Below the pieces are notes generated by a model. The model was not told where the DNA came from. It worked only from the letters and a program-made list of their open reading frames with translations, and made no database searches. A stretch of DNA of 12,095 nucleotides from an uncultured Verrucomicrobiota bacterium. Its GTDB lineage: Bacteria; Verrucomicrobiota; Kiritimatiellia; RFP12; UBA1067. Positions within the stretch are counted from its first letter, which is position 1. Each line of letters begins with the position of its first letter. Of the stretch, positions 1 through 6,432 are shown one piece after another. A program made the position numbers and the translations under genes. The stretch spans positions 1 to 12,095 of the forward strand of contig CAMZDY010000031.1 in assembly GCA_947305585.1 (NCBI GenBank). The letters are read 5' to 3'.

Positions 1-51
1 GCAGGACTCATAAGCCTAAGGTCAAGGGTTCGATCCCCTTTCTCGCCACCA
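1..51 (+). tRNA. tRNA with CAU anticodon, 3' part (elongator Met or Ile2)
   Basis: This is the 3' part of a tRNA cut by the window edge. The anticodon loop CTCATAA sits at 7-13 with CAT at 9-11. The T arm is a perfect 5-bp stem, AAGGG and CCCTT, closing the loop TTCGATC. The 3' acceptor strand TCTCGCC (41-47) is followed by discriminator A48 and an encoded CCA (49-51). The 5' half, with the D arm and 5' acceptor strand, is outside the window. CAU can mean elongator Met, or Ile after lysidine modification; the fragment does not decide. The anticodon stem has two non-Watson-Crick positions (see findings). Confidence 0.88.
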
Positions 52-61
52 TTCCTCCAAC

Positions 62-535
62 ATGAACATCTGGGACAAAACCATATTGGCGCTCGCGAGC
101 GGATTTGGTCTGGGGCTGTTCGCCCCGTTCGCGCCGGGCACGTTCGGCTCGCTGCCGGGAGTGGCGCTGGCCTTCGCGATCTGTTCGTTTCCGCTCTGGC
201 TGCAACTGGCGGCGTCGCTGGGGCTTACGCTGTTGGCGGTGGGGGTGTGCGACCGGGCGGAGGCGCTCTTGGGAATCAAGGACGACGGGCGCATCACGGC
301 CGACGAATGGATGCTCTTCCCGATCGCCGTGCTGGGGATCCCGCTTGCCGACGTACCCTGGTGGGGGATTCTCCTTTTCTTCCTGGTGGTGAGGACTGTC
401 GATATCGTGAAGCCCTGGCCATGCCGGAGGCTCCAGTCCATCCCCGGCGGCAGGGGGATCGTAATCGACGATTTCGTGGCCAATATCTATTCGCTCGCCG
501 TCAATTGGATGCTGTTCGTCTGGCTCTTCCGGTGA
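62..535 (+). CDS. pgpA: Phosphatidylglycerophosphatase A
   Basis: The product dephosphorylates phosphatidylglycerophosphate to phosphatidylglycerol in the inner membrane, the last step of PG synthesis. The 157 residues carry the PgpA family motifs in order: APGTFGSLPG (about 24-33), DDGRITADE (about 74-82), RTVDIVKPWP (about 111-120) and GGRGIVIDDFVA (about 129-140), separated by hydrophobic segments that make up several membrane spans. The acidic pairs in the DDGR and IDDF motifs are the likely metal and catalytic residues. E. coli PgpA is slightly longer (about 170 aa), so this copy is full length. The ATG lies 10 nt after the CCA end of the tRNA and has no Shine-Dalgarno; the only pyrimidine/purine feature upstream is TTCCTCC, which cannot pair with anti-SD. 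It is probably co-transcribed with the tRNA. A 54-nt gap with a promoter separates it from kdsA. Confidence 0.9.
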   Translation: MNIWDKTILALASGFGLGLFAPFAPGTFGSLPGVALAFAICSFPLWLQLAASLGLTLLAVGVCDRAEALLGIKDDGRITADEWMLFPIAVLGIPLADVPWWGILLFFLVVRTVDIVKPWPCRRLQSIPGGRGIVIDDFVANIYSLAVNWMLFVWLFR

Positions 536-553
536 GGCCGGTCAATTTTCCGC

Positions 554-582
554 TTGCTATTTTCCCGGAAATTTGATATAAT
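554..582 (+). promoter_or_regulatory. Sigma70-type promoter with extended -10 upstream of kdsA
   Basis: A perfect -10 hexamer TATAAT (577-582) is preceded by TGA, giving an extended -10 (TGATATAAT, 574-582). A partial -35 TTGCTA (554-559, 4 of 6 matches to TTGACA) lies 17 bp upstream. It sits in a short AT-rich island inside otherwise GC-rich sequence, between the pgpA stop and kdsA. The expected transcription start is about 588-590, at the kdsA ATG itself. The 12-mer TGATATAATATA is shared exactly with the promoter near 10535. Confidence 0.75.
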
Positions 583-589
583 ATACTTC

Positions 590-1408
590 ATGAAAATCGT
601 AAAAGTGGACAAGGGCGTTTCCTTCGGCAAGGGATCGCTCACGTTTATCGCGGGTCCTTGCGTGATCGAGTCGCGCGAAATGGCGCTCGATCTGGCCAGG
701 CGCTTGACGGCGCTGGCGCGCAAGCTCAAGGTGGATTACATCTTCAAGGCCAGCTTCGACAAGGCCAACCGCACGAGCGTCGACAGTTTCCGCGGTCCGG
801 GGATCGACAAGGGGCTCGAGATCCTCGCCGAGATCCGCGCCAAGTACGACGTGCCGGTGCTGACCGACATCCACGAACCCTGGCAGTGCAAGGTGGCGGC
901 CGAAGTCTGCGACGTCCTGCAGATTCCGGCGTTCCTCGCGCGGCAGACCGATCTCGTGGTGGCGGCGGGCGAGACCGGGGCGGTCATCAACGTCAAGAAG
1001 GGCCAGTTCATGGCGCCGGAGGACATGGCGCAGGTGATCCGCAAGATCGAGTCCACCGGCAACAAGCGCATCGTGCTGTGCGAGCGCGGGTCGAGTTTCG
1101 GCTACCGCAACCTGGTGGCGGACATGCGCAGTCTCCTCATCATGCGCGAGCTCGGCTATCCGGTGGTGATGGACGCCACCCACTCGGTGCAGCGTCCGGG
1201 CGGGCTCGGCACCGGGTCCGGCGGCGACGGCAAGTACGCCCCCGCTCTGGCCCGCGCGGCGGTGGCCACCGGAGTGGACGGAGTTTTCATGGAAACGCAC
1301 ATGAACCCCAAGGTGGCGCTGTCCGATGCCGCCAACGCCATCAAGTTCGGCGAAGTGGAAGCGTTGTGGAAGAAACTGATCGCGATAAATGAAATCGTCC
1401 GCAAATAG
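590..1408 (+). CDS. kdsA: 3-deoxy-D-manno-octulosonate 8-phosphate synthase, metal-dependent type
   Basis: The enzyme condenses phosphoenolpyruvate with arabinose 5-phosphate to give KDO 8-phosphate, precursor of the KDO that links lipid A to the LPS core; it is cytosolic. The 272-residue TIM-barrel shows family motifs: GPCVIES (22-28), FKASFDKANRTS, RGPGIDKG, TDIHEP, QIPAFLARQTDL, NVKKGQFMAPEDM, CERGSSFGY, DATHSVQRPGG and ALSDA. Cys24, His198, Glu235 and Asp246 fall where metal-dependent KdsA enzymes bind metal; metal-free ones such as E. coli's have Asn in place of the Cys. The ATG at 590 was chosen because an in-frame TTG at 554 lies inside the promoter and adds an unsupported hydrophobic extension. 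There is no Shine-Dalgarno, and the expected transcript starts at or next to the ATG. The last 20 nt overlap the next gene. Confidence 0.96.
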   Translation: MKIVKVDKGVSFGKGSLTFIAGPCVIESREMALDLARRLTALARKLKVDYIFKASFDKANRTSVDSFRGPGIDKGLEILAEIRAKYDVPVLTDIHEPWQCKVAAEVCDVLQIPAFLARQTDLVVAAGETGAVINVKKGQFMAPEDMAQVIRKIESTGNKRIVLCERGSSFGYRNLVADMRSLLIMRELGYPVVMDATHSVQRPGGLGTGSGGDGKYAPALARAAVATGVDGVFMETHMNPKVALSDAANAIKFGEVEALWKKLIAINEIVRK

Positions 1409-2318
1409 AATCTTCGCGTTTGCCGCGGCCTGCCTGTTCGCGGCGGGCCTGCAGGCGTTCGATTCGGAGGCGTGGCTGAAGGCGCGCGACGCGGCTTCGG
1501 AAGAGGCTTCGGAGATGCGCCGGGCGTACGCGGAATACTCGGGGCGCGTCAACATCCCGGCCGAGAATCTCACGGTTCCGCTGGAGAGCTTCCCCAACGG
1601 CTCGGTCAAAAGCTCCATCTTCGCCAAGAATGCGTGCTTCTTCCTGCAGGAAGGGTACATCTGGGGCAAAGGGGTGACCATCCGCCAGTTCACGCCGGAC
1701 GGCAAGGTGGAGTCGCAAGTGGACGCCGATACGTGCCTCGTGAACCGCGAAACGCGCAAAGCCTGGGTGGAGGGCCACGCCAAGGCGTACTACCGCAACC
1801 AGGCGGAGATCGAGGGCGACAACGTGTTCATCAACGCCACCAACGAATACATCACCATCTACGACAACACGGTCATGGAGGCCGAGGGCCGCACGCTCAA
1901 GGGCCGCCGGCTCGACTACGACCGCAAGAGCGGCCTCGCGATGCTGGACGGCGACGTGGTGCTGACCGGCCAGGAGCGCGGCAAGCCCTACCGTCTGGAC
2001 GGCAACAAGGTGTTCGCGTTTTTCCAGAACACCAACGAGCTGAAGCGCGTGGTGGCGTACGACGGGGTCAAGGTGAAGAGCGAGAACCGCTCCGGCAGCG
2101 CCGACAAGGCGGTGTACCTGCGCGCTCCGAACAAAGTGACGCTTTACGCCGGCGAAACCGGGCGGGCCCACCTGGAGGAAAAGGGCTCCCGGAACAATTC
2201 GGTGGACGGCAGCAGGATAACCTTCTGGCTGGATGCGGAACAGGTGGAGGTGGTGGATTCCGAAATAACCGCAGAGACAAAGGACGTAAAGAAGTATGGC
2301 GGATTTGACGGCAAGTGA
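1389..2318 (+). CDS. LptC/LptA-like periplasmic LPS-transport protein (OstA-type)
   Basis: This 309-residue protein has a signal peptide (charged start, hydrophobic 8-20, likely cleavage after LQA at 23). The remainder is polar and beta-strand-rich, with repeated short patterns such as VEGHAKAYYRNQAEIEGDNVFI, typical of the OstA/LptA/LptC fold in which stacked strands carry LPS across the periplasm. Residues about 85-200 resemble LptC-type domains (substrate-altering strand, then a 'tags' a derivative form), and about 165-300 resemble LptA repeats, so it may combine both roles or be one of two such proteins. The call rests on fold-like pattern plus position: it overlaps kdsA by 20 nt and lptB by 23 nt, as lptC-lptA-lptB cluster in many Gram-negatives. 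I cannot assign LptA versus LptC, so no symbol is given. The C-terminus (after about 290) is charged. Confidence 0.72.
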   Translation: MKSSANRIFAFAAACLFAAGLQAFDSEAWLKARDAASEEASEMRRAYAEYSGRVNIPAENLTVPLESFPNGSVKSSIFAKNACFFLQEGYIWGKGVTIRQFTPDGKVESQVDADTCLVNRETRKAWVEGHAKAYYRNQAEIEGDNVFINATNEYITIYDNTVMEAEGRTLKGRRLDYDRKSGLAMLDGDVVLTGQERGKPYRLDGNKVFAFFQNTNELKRVVAYDGVKVKSENRSGSADKAVYLRAPNKVTLYAGETGRAHLEEKGSRNNSVDGSRITFWLDAEQVEVVDSEITAETKDVKKYGGFDGK

Positions 2319-3021
2319 TCTCGTGAAGATCTACGGCGACCGCACGGTCGTCAACGGCATGAGCGTGGAGGCCAATTGCGGCGAGATCGTGGGGCTCCTG
2401 GGGCCCAACGGCGCGGGCAAGACCACCACGTTCTACATGATCGTGGGGCTGGTGAAGCCCGATGGCGGCAAGGTGGTGTTCCAGGGCAAGGACCTTACGC
2501 GCATGCCGGTCTACATGCGCGCCCGGAACGGGCTGGGGTATCTCGCGCAGGAGCCCAGCATCTTCCGCAAGCTTTCGGTGTGGAACAACGTGATGGCCAT
2601 TCTGGAGACGCTGCCCTTGAGCGGCAAGGAGCGCAAGGCCCGGGCCGAGGAGCTCTTGGCGCCGTTCGATCTCATGAAGGTGGCGCGCCAGCCCGCCTAT
2701 ACGCTTTCGGGCGGCGAGCGGCGCAAGCTGGAGATCGCGCGTTCGCTTGTCCGTTCGCCCAAGATCCTCATGCTCGACGAGCCGTTCGCCGGCGTGGATC
2801 CGCTGTCGGTCAACGAAATCCAGGATATCGTGCGCCGGCTGGCGAGGGAGCGCGGGCTCGGCATCATCATCACCGACCACAACGTGCGCGAAACCCTGTC
2901 GGTGGTCGACAGGGCCTACATGGTGTACAACGGGCGGCTTTTGAAGAGCGGCACCACCGAAGAGCTGGTGAACGACCCCGAGGTGCGCCAGCGCTACCTG
3001 GGCGAAAGCTTCAGGATGTGA
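2296..3021 (+). CDS. lptB: LPS export ABC transporter ATP-binding protein LptB
   Basis: This cytoplasmic ATPase powers the LptBFG complex, which extracts LPS from the inner membrane and pushes it to LptC/LptA. At 241 residues it matches the usual LptB length. Walker A is GPNGAGKTTT (36-45), the ABC signature LSGGERR (137-143), Walker B runs into DEPFAGVDP (161-169) and the switch histidine is His195 in TDHN. The signature and Walker B wording (LSGGERRKLEIARSL, DEPFAGVDPLSV) is that of LptB rather than of generic ABC ATPases. Its partners LptF and LptG are not in the window. It starts 23 nt inside the preceding gene, which suggests translational coupling; only a weak purine stretch (AAAGAAG) precedes the ATG. 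hpf follows after 33 nt. Confidence 0.95.
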   Translation: MADLTASDLVKIYGDRTVVNGMSVEANCGEIVGLLGPNGAGKTTTFYMIVGLVKPDGGKVVFQGKDLTRMPVYMRARNGLGYLAQEPSIFRKLSVWNNVMAILETLPLSGKERKARAEELLAPFDLMKVARQPAYTLSGGERRKLEIARSLVRSPKILMLDEPFAGVDPLSVNEIQDIVRRLARERGLGIIITDHNVRETLSVVDRAYMVYNGRLLKSGTTEELVNDPEVRQRYLGESFRM

Positions 3022-3040
3022 TTTTACCAACCAAACAGAA

Positions 3041-3048
3041 AAGGAGGA
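3041..3048 (+). promoter_or_regulatory. Strong Shine-Dalgarno for hpf
   Basis: AAGGAGGA ends 6 nt before the hpf ATG, a nearly full match to anti-SD. It contrasts with the weak or absent Shine-Dalgarno of most other genes in this train and suggests that hpf is translated independently and strongly. Confidence 0.85.
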
Positions 3049-3054
3049 CGAACC

Positions 3055-3390
3055 ATGAGTATTGAAGTAACAATGCGACACTCCGATGTCAAGATCGAAT
3101 CGCTCAAGGAGTACGCCGAGCAGCGCATGGCCAAGCTCAAAGAGAAATTTCCCAAGGTGTCCAAGGTGAGCATCGTCATCGACGTCGACGTGAAGAAGCA
3201 CATGTACATGTGCGAAGTGGTGGCCAACCGTCTGGGCGAGACGGCGGTGGGCGCCAAGCAGTTCTCCGAGAGCGCCAAGAGCGTGATCGACACCGCCGCC
3301 GCGAACGCCGAGCGCCAGCTGCTGCGGATGCGCGTCAAGAGCCGCAAGGGCACGGTGCGCAAACAGCGCGCCGCAAGCGTGAAGAACTGA
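3055..3390 (+). CDS. hpf: Ribosome hibernation-promoting factor, short form
   Basis: The product binds the 30S decoding centre and silences ribosomes when growth slows. At 111 residues it has the single S30AE/RaiA domain and lacks the C-terminal dimerisation domain of long HPF (about 180-190 aa). The family pattern is present: an N-terminal strand (IEVTMRHSDVKI), an amphipathic helix (LKEYAEQRMAKLKEKFPKV), an Asp/Val-rich strand (IVIDVDVKK), and a second helix (SAKSVIDTAAANAERQLLRM) ending in a basic tail. It follows lptB as in proteobacterial lptB-rpoN-hpf clusters, but rpoN is absent here. With the short form, 100S ribosome pairing would need a separate factor of the RMF kind (family knowledge, not visible here). 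Confidence 0.93.
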   Translation: MSIEVTMRHSDVKIESLKEYAEQRMAKLKEKFPKVSKVSIVIDVDVKKHMYMCEVVANRLGETAVGAKQFSESAKSVIDTAAANAERQLLRMRVKSRKGTVRKQRAASVKN

Positions 3391-3422
3391 GATCGAGGGG
3401 GAGCTGACGTTGTTCGCCAACC

Positions 3423-3427
3423 AGGAG
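3423..3427 (+). promoter_or_regulatory. Shine-Dalgarno deciding the hprK start
   Basis: AGGAG lies 6 nt before the in-frame ATG at 3434. A competing in-frame TTG at 3410 is preceded by a G-rich stretch (GAGGGGGAG, 3395-3403). The ATG is preferred because of its better start codon and because the protein then begins at the conserved family N-terminus. Confidence 0.6.
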
Positions 3428-3433
3428 CATGGG

Positions 3434-4378
3434 ATGGAGGTTTCGCTGGCCGATTTCTACCGGGCCGGGAAGGAGCGTCTCCAGCTCTCGCTGTTGAGCG
3501 GCTACGGCAGTCTCCACCAAGTCATCAGCGAGCCCGCGGTCAACCGGCCCGGGCTCGCCTTGACCGGCTTTCTCCATCCTTTCGCGGCCGACCGGATCCA
3601 GCTCGTCGGCATGGCGGAGAAGGCCTATATGCAGTCGCTCCCGCCCGAGATCCAGGCCGAGCGTTTCGCCGCAATGGTGGACGCGGGGGCGTTCTGTTTC
3701 ATTCTGGCCAACAACGCGGCGCCGGAGGCATCGAGCCTGGCGATTGCGGAGGAAAGGGGGGTGGTGATCATGAATTCCCCCCTGCCCACGCGCGAGCTCG
3801 CGGCGCAGGCCATTTTCGTGCTGGAGCGGCTGGCGGCCCCTCGGCTTTCGATGTACGGCACGATGATCGAGGTGTCGGGCGTGGGGGTGATGATCGAGGG
3901 CGACCCCGGGATGGGCAAGTCGGAAACGGCCTTGGGGCTCATCAAGCACGGCAACGCGCTCGTGTCCGACGATCTCACCTGCATCCGCAAGGACGTGGGC
4001 AACAACTGTCTCTTCGGTTCCGCTTCCGACGCCACCGCCGGCTACATGGAGATACGCGGCGTGGGCATCGTGAACGTGCGCCGGATCTTCGGCGCGTGGG
4101 CCATCCGCGACGAGAAGCGGCTGGACCTCATCCTCACTTTCCGCCGGCTCAACGAAATCCGCGACACGGTGGACCGGCTGGGCCAGCGCCGCGCCTTCAA
4201 GGACATCCTGGGCGTCAAGGTGCCCAATATCATAATTCCGGTTTCCGCCGGACGCGACATGGTGAATCTGGTGGAGGTGGCGGTGCAGACGCACAAGCTC
4301 GCGGTCTCCGGCTACGATCCCGTGAAAGAACTTTCTGAACATCTGCGCATTCGCGCTGAAAGGACCCCCAATGGCTAA
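3434..4378 (+). CDS. hprK: HPr kinase/phosphorylase
   Basis: HprK phosphorylates HPr on a serine using ATP or PPi and reverses the reaction with phosphate, linking HPr to metabolic state. At 314 residues it has the two-domain layout: N-terminal domain about 1-130 (NRPGLALTGF resembles the family's RPG-I-AGY segment) and a C-terminal kinase domain. The P-loop is GDPGMGKSE (156-164), followed by SDD for metal/base chemistry, the signature MEIRGVGIVNVRRIFG, and a C-terminal GRDM...VEVA segment. Tyr141 stands where most HprK have a conserved His, and Pro158 replaces the usual Ser in the P-loop (see findings). A TTG start at 3410 would add eight residues. It overlaps its substrate gene ptsH by 8 nt, so the pair is probably translated together. 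Confidence 0.93.
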   Translation: MEVSLADFYRAGKERLQLSLLSGYGSLHQVISEPAVNRPGLALTGFLHPFAADRIQLVGMAEKAYMQSLPPEIQAERFAAMVDAGAFCFILANNAAPEASSLAIAEERGVVIMNSPLPTRELAAQAIFVLERLAAPRLSMYGTMIEVSGVGVMIEGDPGMGKSETALGLIKHGNALVSDDLTCIRKDVGNNCLFGSASDATAGYMEIRGVGIVNVRRIFGAWAIRDEKRLDLILTFRRLNEIRDTVDRLGQRRAFKDILGVKVPNIIIPVSAGRDMVNLVEVAVQTHKLAVSGYDPVKELSEHLRIRAERTPNG

Positions 4379-4652
4379 AATAACCCGAGAGCTCACGTTG
4401 CTCAACAAGTACGGAATGCACGTCCGTCCCGCCGGACTCTTCGCCAAGACCGCCAGCAAGTACGATTGCGACGTGGAGGTGGAGAAGGACGGCAACGTGG
4501 TGGCGGGCAAGTCGATCATGGCGCTGATGACGCTGGAAGCCTCCTGCGGATCGGTGCTCAAGGTCACTGCCGACGGCGACGACGCGGAAGAGTGTCTGGA
4601 CGATATCGCGGCGCTGATCGGCCGCAAGTTCGACATTCCGGATGAGCAGTAA
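4371..4652 (+). CDS. ptsH: Phosphocarrier protein HPr
   Basis: This small (93 residues) cytosolic phosphocarrier takes phosphate from Enzyme I on a histidine and passes it on; HprK modifies it on a serine. Both sites are visible: His17 in GMHVRPAG (the classical His15 position) and Ser48 in GKSIMALMTL (the Ser46 position), so both forms of control look possible. The region between them and the C-terminal helix (DAEECLDDIAALI) fit the fold. It overlaps hprK by 8 nt and ptsI by 11 nt. The tail after GRKFDI is slightly longer than usual. No EIIA, EIIB or EIIC gene is in the window, so the phosphate acceptor is unknown. Confidence 0.95.
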   Translation: MAKITRELTLLNKYGMHVRPAGLFAKTASKYDCDVEVEKDGNVVAGKSIMALMTLEASCGSVLKVTADGDDAEECLDDIAALIGRKFDIPDEQ

Positions 4653-6432
4653 GGGCCATATGCTCACCATCGCCGGTCTCGCCACTGCGCGCGGGCTGGT
4701 GTCGGGGCCGGTGTACCTGTACCGGGGCGACGAGGACATCCCCGTTTCGGAGTACGCGATCCCCGTCGGACGCGAAGGCGACGAGTTCATGCGGCTCAAG
4801 AAGGCCACGGCCGACGTCGGACGCGACCTGGAGACGCTGATCGGGGTCTTGAGCGAGCGCAGCAAAGACGGCCAGGACGCCAAGGTGTTCGAAGGGCACC
4901 TGATGATCCTGGAGGATCCCATTCTCAAGAAAGAGATCGGCAAGCTGGTGGTGGAGCGGAGGATCAACGCCGAAGCTGCGGTCAAGCGGGGCATCGACAA
5001 GTTCCGCAAGCAGTTCCAGCGGATGAACGACGAGTATTTCCGCGAGCGGGTACGCGATCTCGACGACGTGGAAAGGCGGCTTTTGAGGGCGCTCACCGGG
5101 TTCACCCGGTCGCCGCATCTCGACTTGAGTTCGCCCTGCATCGTGGTGGCGGACGATCTCACGCCCAGCGAAACCGTGCAGCTGCCGCGCGACAAGGTGC
5201 TCGGATTCGCCACCAACGGCGGCTCCACCACTTCGCACGTGGCGCTCCTTGCCCGGGCGATGGGCATCCCCTGCGTGACCGGCCTCGGGTGCGTCACCCA
5301 GAAGGTCCGCCCCGGCGCGATCGTGCTTCTGGACGGCACCGCCGGCACCATCACCGTAGATCCCGACGAGCAGGCGATCGCGGCGTTCGAGGCGCTGGTG
5401 CGGAAGCAGCACGAATCGGAACAGGTCCTGCACGACGGCAAGTCGGCCGGCACGCTCAAGGACGGGGGCGAAGTGAAGATTTTCGCCAACGTGCATCCCG
5501 GAGTGCCGTTCGGGGCGCTTAAGGATATGGGTGCGCGCGGGGTGGGGCTCTACCGCAGCGAGTATCTGTGGCTCAACGGCGAGAAGGAGCCGGACGAAGA
5601 AACCCAGTTCGAGGCGTACAAGGCGATCGCCGAATACGTGCGGAACCTGTCGCCGGACGCGCATGTGACCATCCGCGCTCTCGATATCGGCGGCGACAAG
5701 ACGGTGCGCGGCATCACCGTCAAGGAGAACAATCCTTTCCTCGGCAACCGCTCCATCCGCTATCTCCTTTCGGCCAAGGACGTTTTCCGTCGCCAGCTGC
5801 GGGCCATTCTGCGGGCATCGGCGTTCGGCCGGATCAAGATCATGTATCCGATGGTGAGCTGCGTGGAGGAGATGCGCGAAGCCGCAGTGGTGATGGAGGA
5901 GGTGAAGCGCGAGCTGGACGAGGCCGGCGTCCGGTACGACCGGGAGATCCAGGTGGGGGCCATGATCGAAGTGCCCGCAGCCGCCATCAACGCCCGGGCG
6001 ATCGCCAAATACTGCAAGTTCTTCTCCATCGGCACGAACGACCTCGTGCAGTACACGATGGCGGCCGACCGCAGCAACGAAGAGGTGGCGCATCTCTACC
6101 AGCCCACCCATCCTGCCGTGCTGACGCTGATGCAGCACGTGATCAAGGTGGCCAACGAGCTGCAGCTCCCCGTTTCGGTGTGCGGCGAATCGGCTTCGGA
6201 TCCGATCGTGGGCGTGCTGTGGGCTTCGATGGGCACCGACGTCCTCTCCATGTCGGCCACCTACATTCCGCTCATGTCCAAGATCCTCCGGCGCCTCACG
6301 CGGAGCGACCTCGACGAATACCGGGAGCTCGCGCTCTCCATGAACAACGGCGAAACGGGCAACGAGATACTGGACGCCTGCCGCCAGTGGATGGAGCGCA
6401 AAATCCCCGATCTGGAAACGCTGTTGATATGA
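4642..6432 (+). CDS. ptsI: PTS Enzyme I (PEP-protein phosphotransferase)
   Basis: Enzyme I autophosphorylates with phosphoenolpyruvate and hands the phosphate to HPr in the cytosol. The 596 residues have the usual layout: an HPr-binding helical domain (about 35-150), a swivelling domain with active His199 in GGSTTSHVALLARAMG, and a C-terminal PEP-binding TIM-barrel with DIGGDKT, ENNPFLGNRSIR, an MIEVPAAA segment, SIGTNDLVQYTMAADR and active Cys514 in VCGESASDP. All catalytic motifs are intact; there is no GAF domain, so this is not the PtsP (nitrogen) form. An in-frame ATG at 4660 (Met7), with AAGGG 4 nt upstream, is an equally plausible start. It overlaps ptsH by 11 nt and the next gene by 4 nt (ATGA). 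Confidence 0.95.
   Translation: MSSKGHMLTIAGLATARGLVSGPVYLYRGDEDIPVSEYAIPVGREGDEFMRLKKATADVGRDLETLIGVLSERSKDGQDAKVFEGHLMILEDPILKKEIGKLVVERRINAEAAVKRGIDKFRKQFQRMNDEYFRERVRDLDDVERRLLRALTGFTRSPHLDLSSPCIVVADDLTPSETVQLPRDKVLGFATNGGSTTSHVALLARAMGIPCVTGLGCVTQKVRPGAIVLLDGTAGTITVDPDEQAIAAFEALVRKQHESEQVLHDGKSAGTLKDGGEVKIFANVHPGVPFGALKDMGARGVGLYRSEYLWLNGEKEPDEETQFEAYKAIAEYVRNLSPDAHVTIRALDIGGDKTVRGITVKENNPFLGNRSIRYLLSAKDVFRRQLRAILRASAFGRIKIMYPMVSCVEEMREAAVVMEEVKRELDEAGVRYDREIQVGAMIEVPAAAINARAIAKYCKFFSIGTNDLVQYTMAADRSNEEVAHLYQPTHPAVLTLMQHVIKVANELQLPVSVCGESASDPIVGVLWASMGTDVLSMSATYIPLMSKILRRLTRSDLDEYRELALSMNNGETGNEILDACRQWMERKIPDLETLLI

Noticed and set aside
554..589. Upstream in-frame TTG start for kdsA
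   Set aside because: It lies inside the -35 element and reads through the -10; the added 12 residues are not part of the family and have no ribosome-binding site.
557..1783. Long minus-strand open frames over kdsA, and similar ones elsewhere (for example 8219-10726)
   Set aside because: They are low-complexity, His/Arg/Glu/Val-rich shadows expected opposite GC-rich genes. None shows a domain, a start site or operon logic.
3022..3054. An rpoN remnant between lptB and hpf
   Set aside because: The gap is 33 nt and contains only the hpf Shine-Dalgarno; no coding trace is visible.
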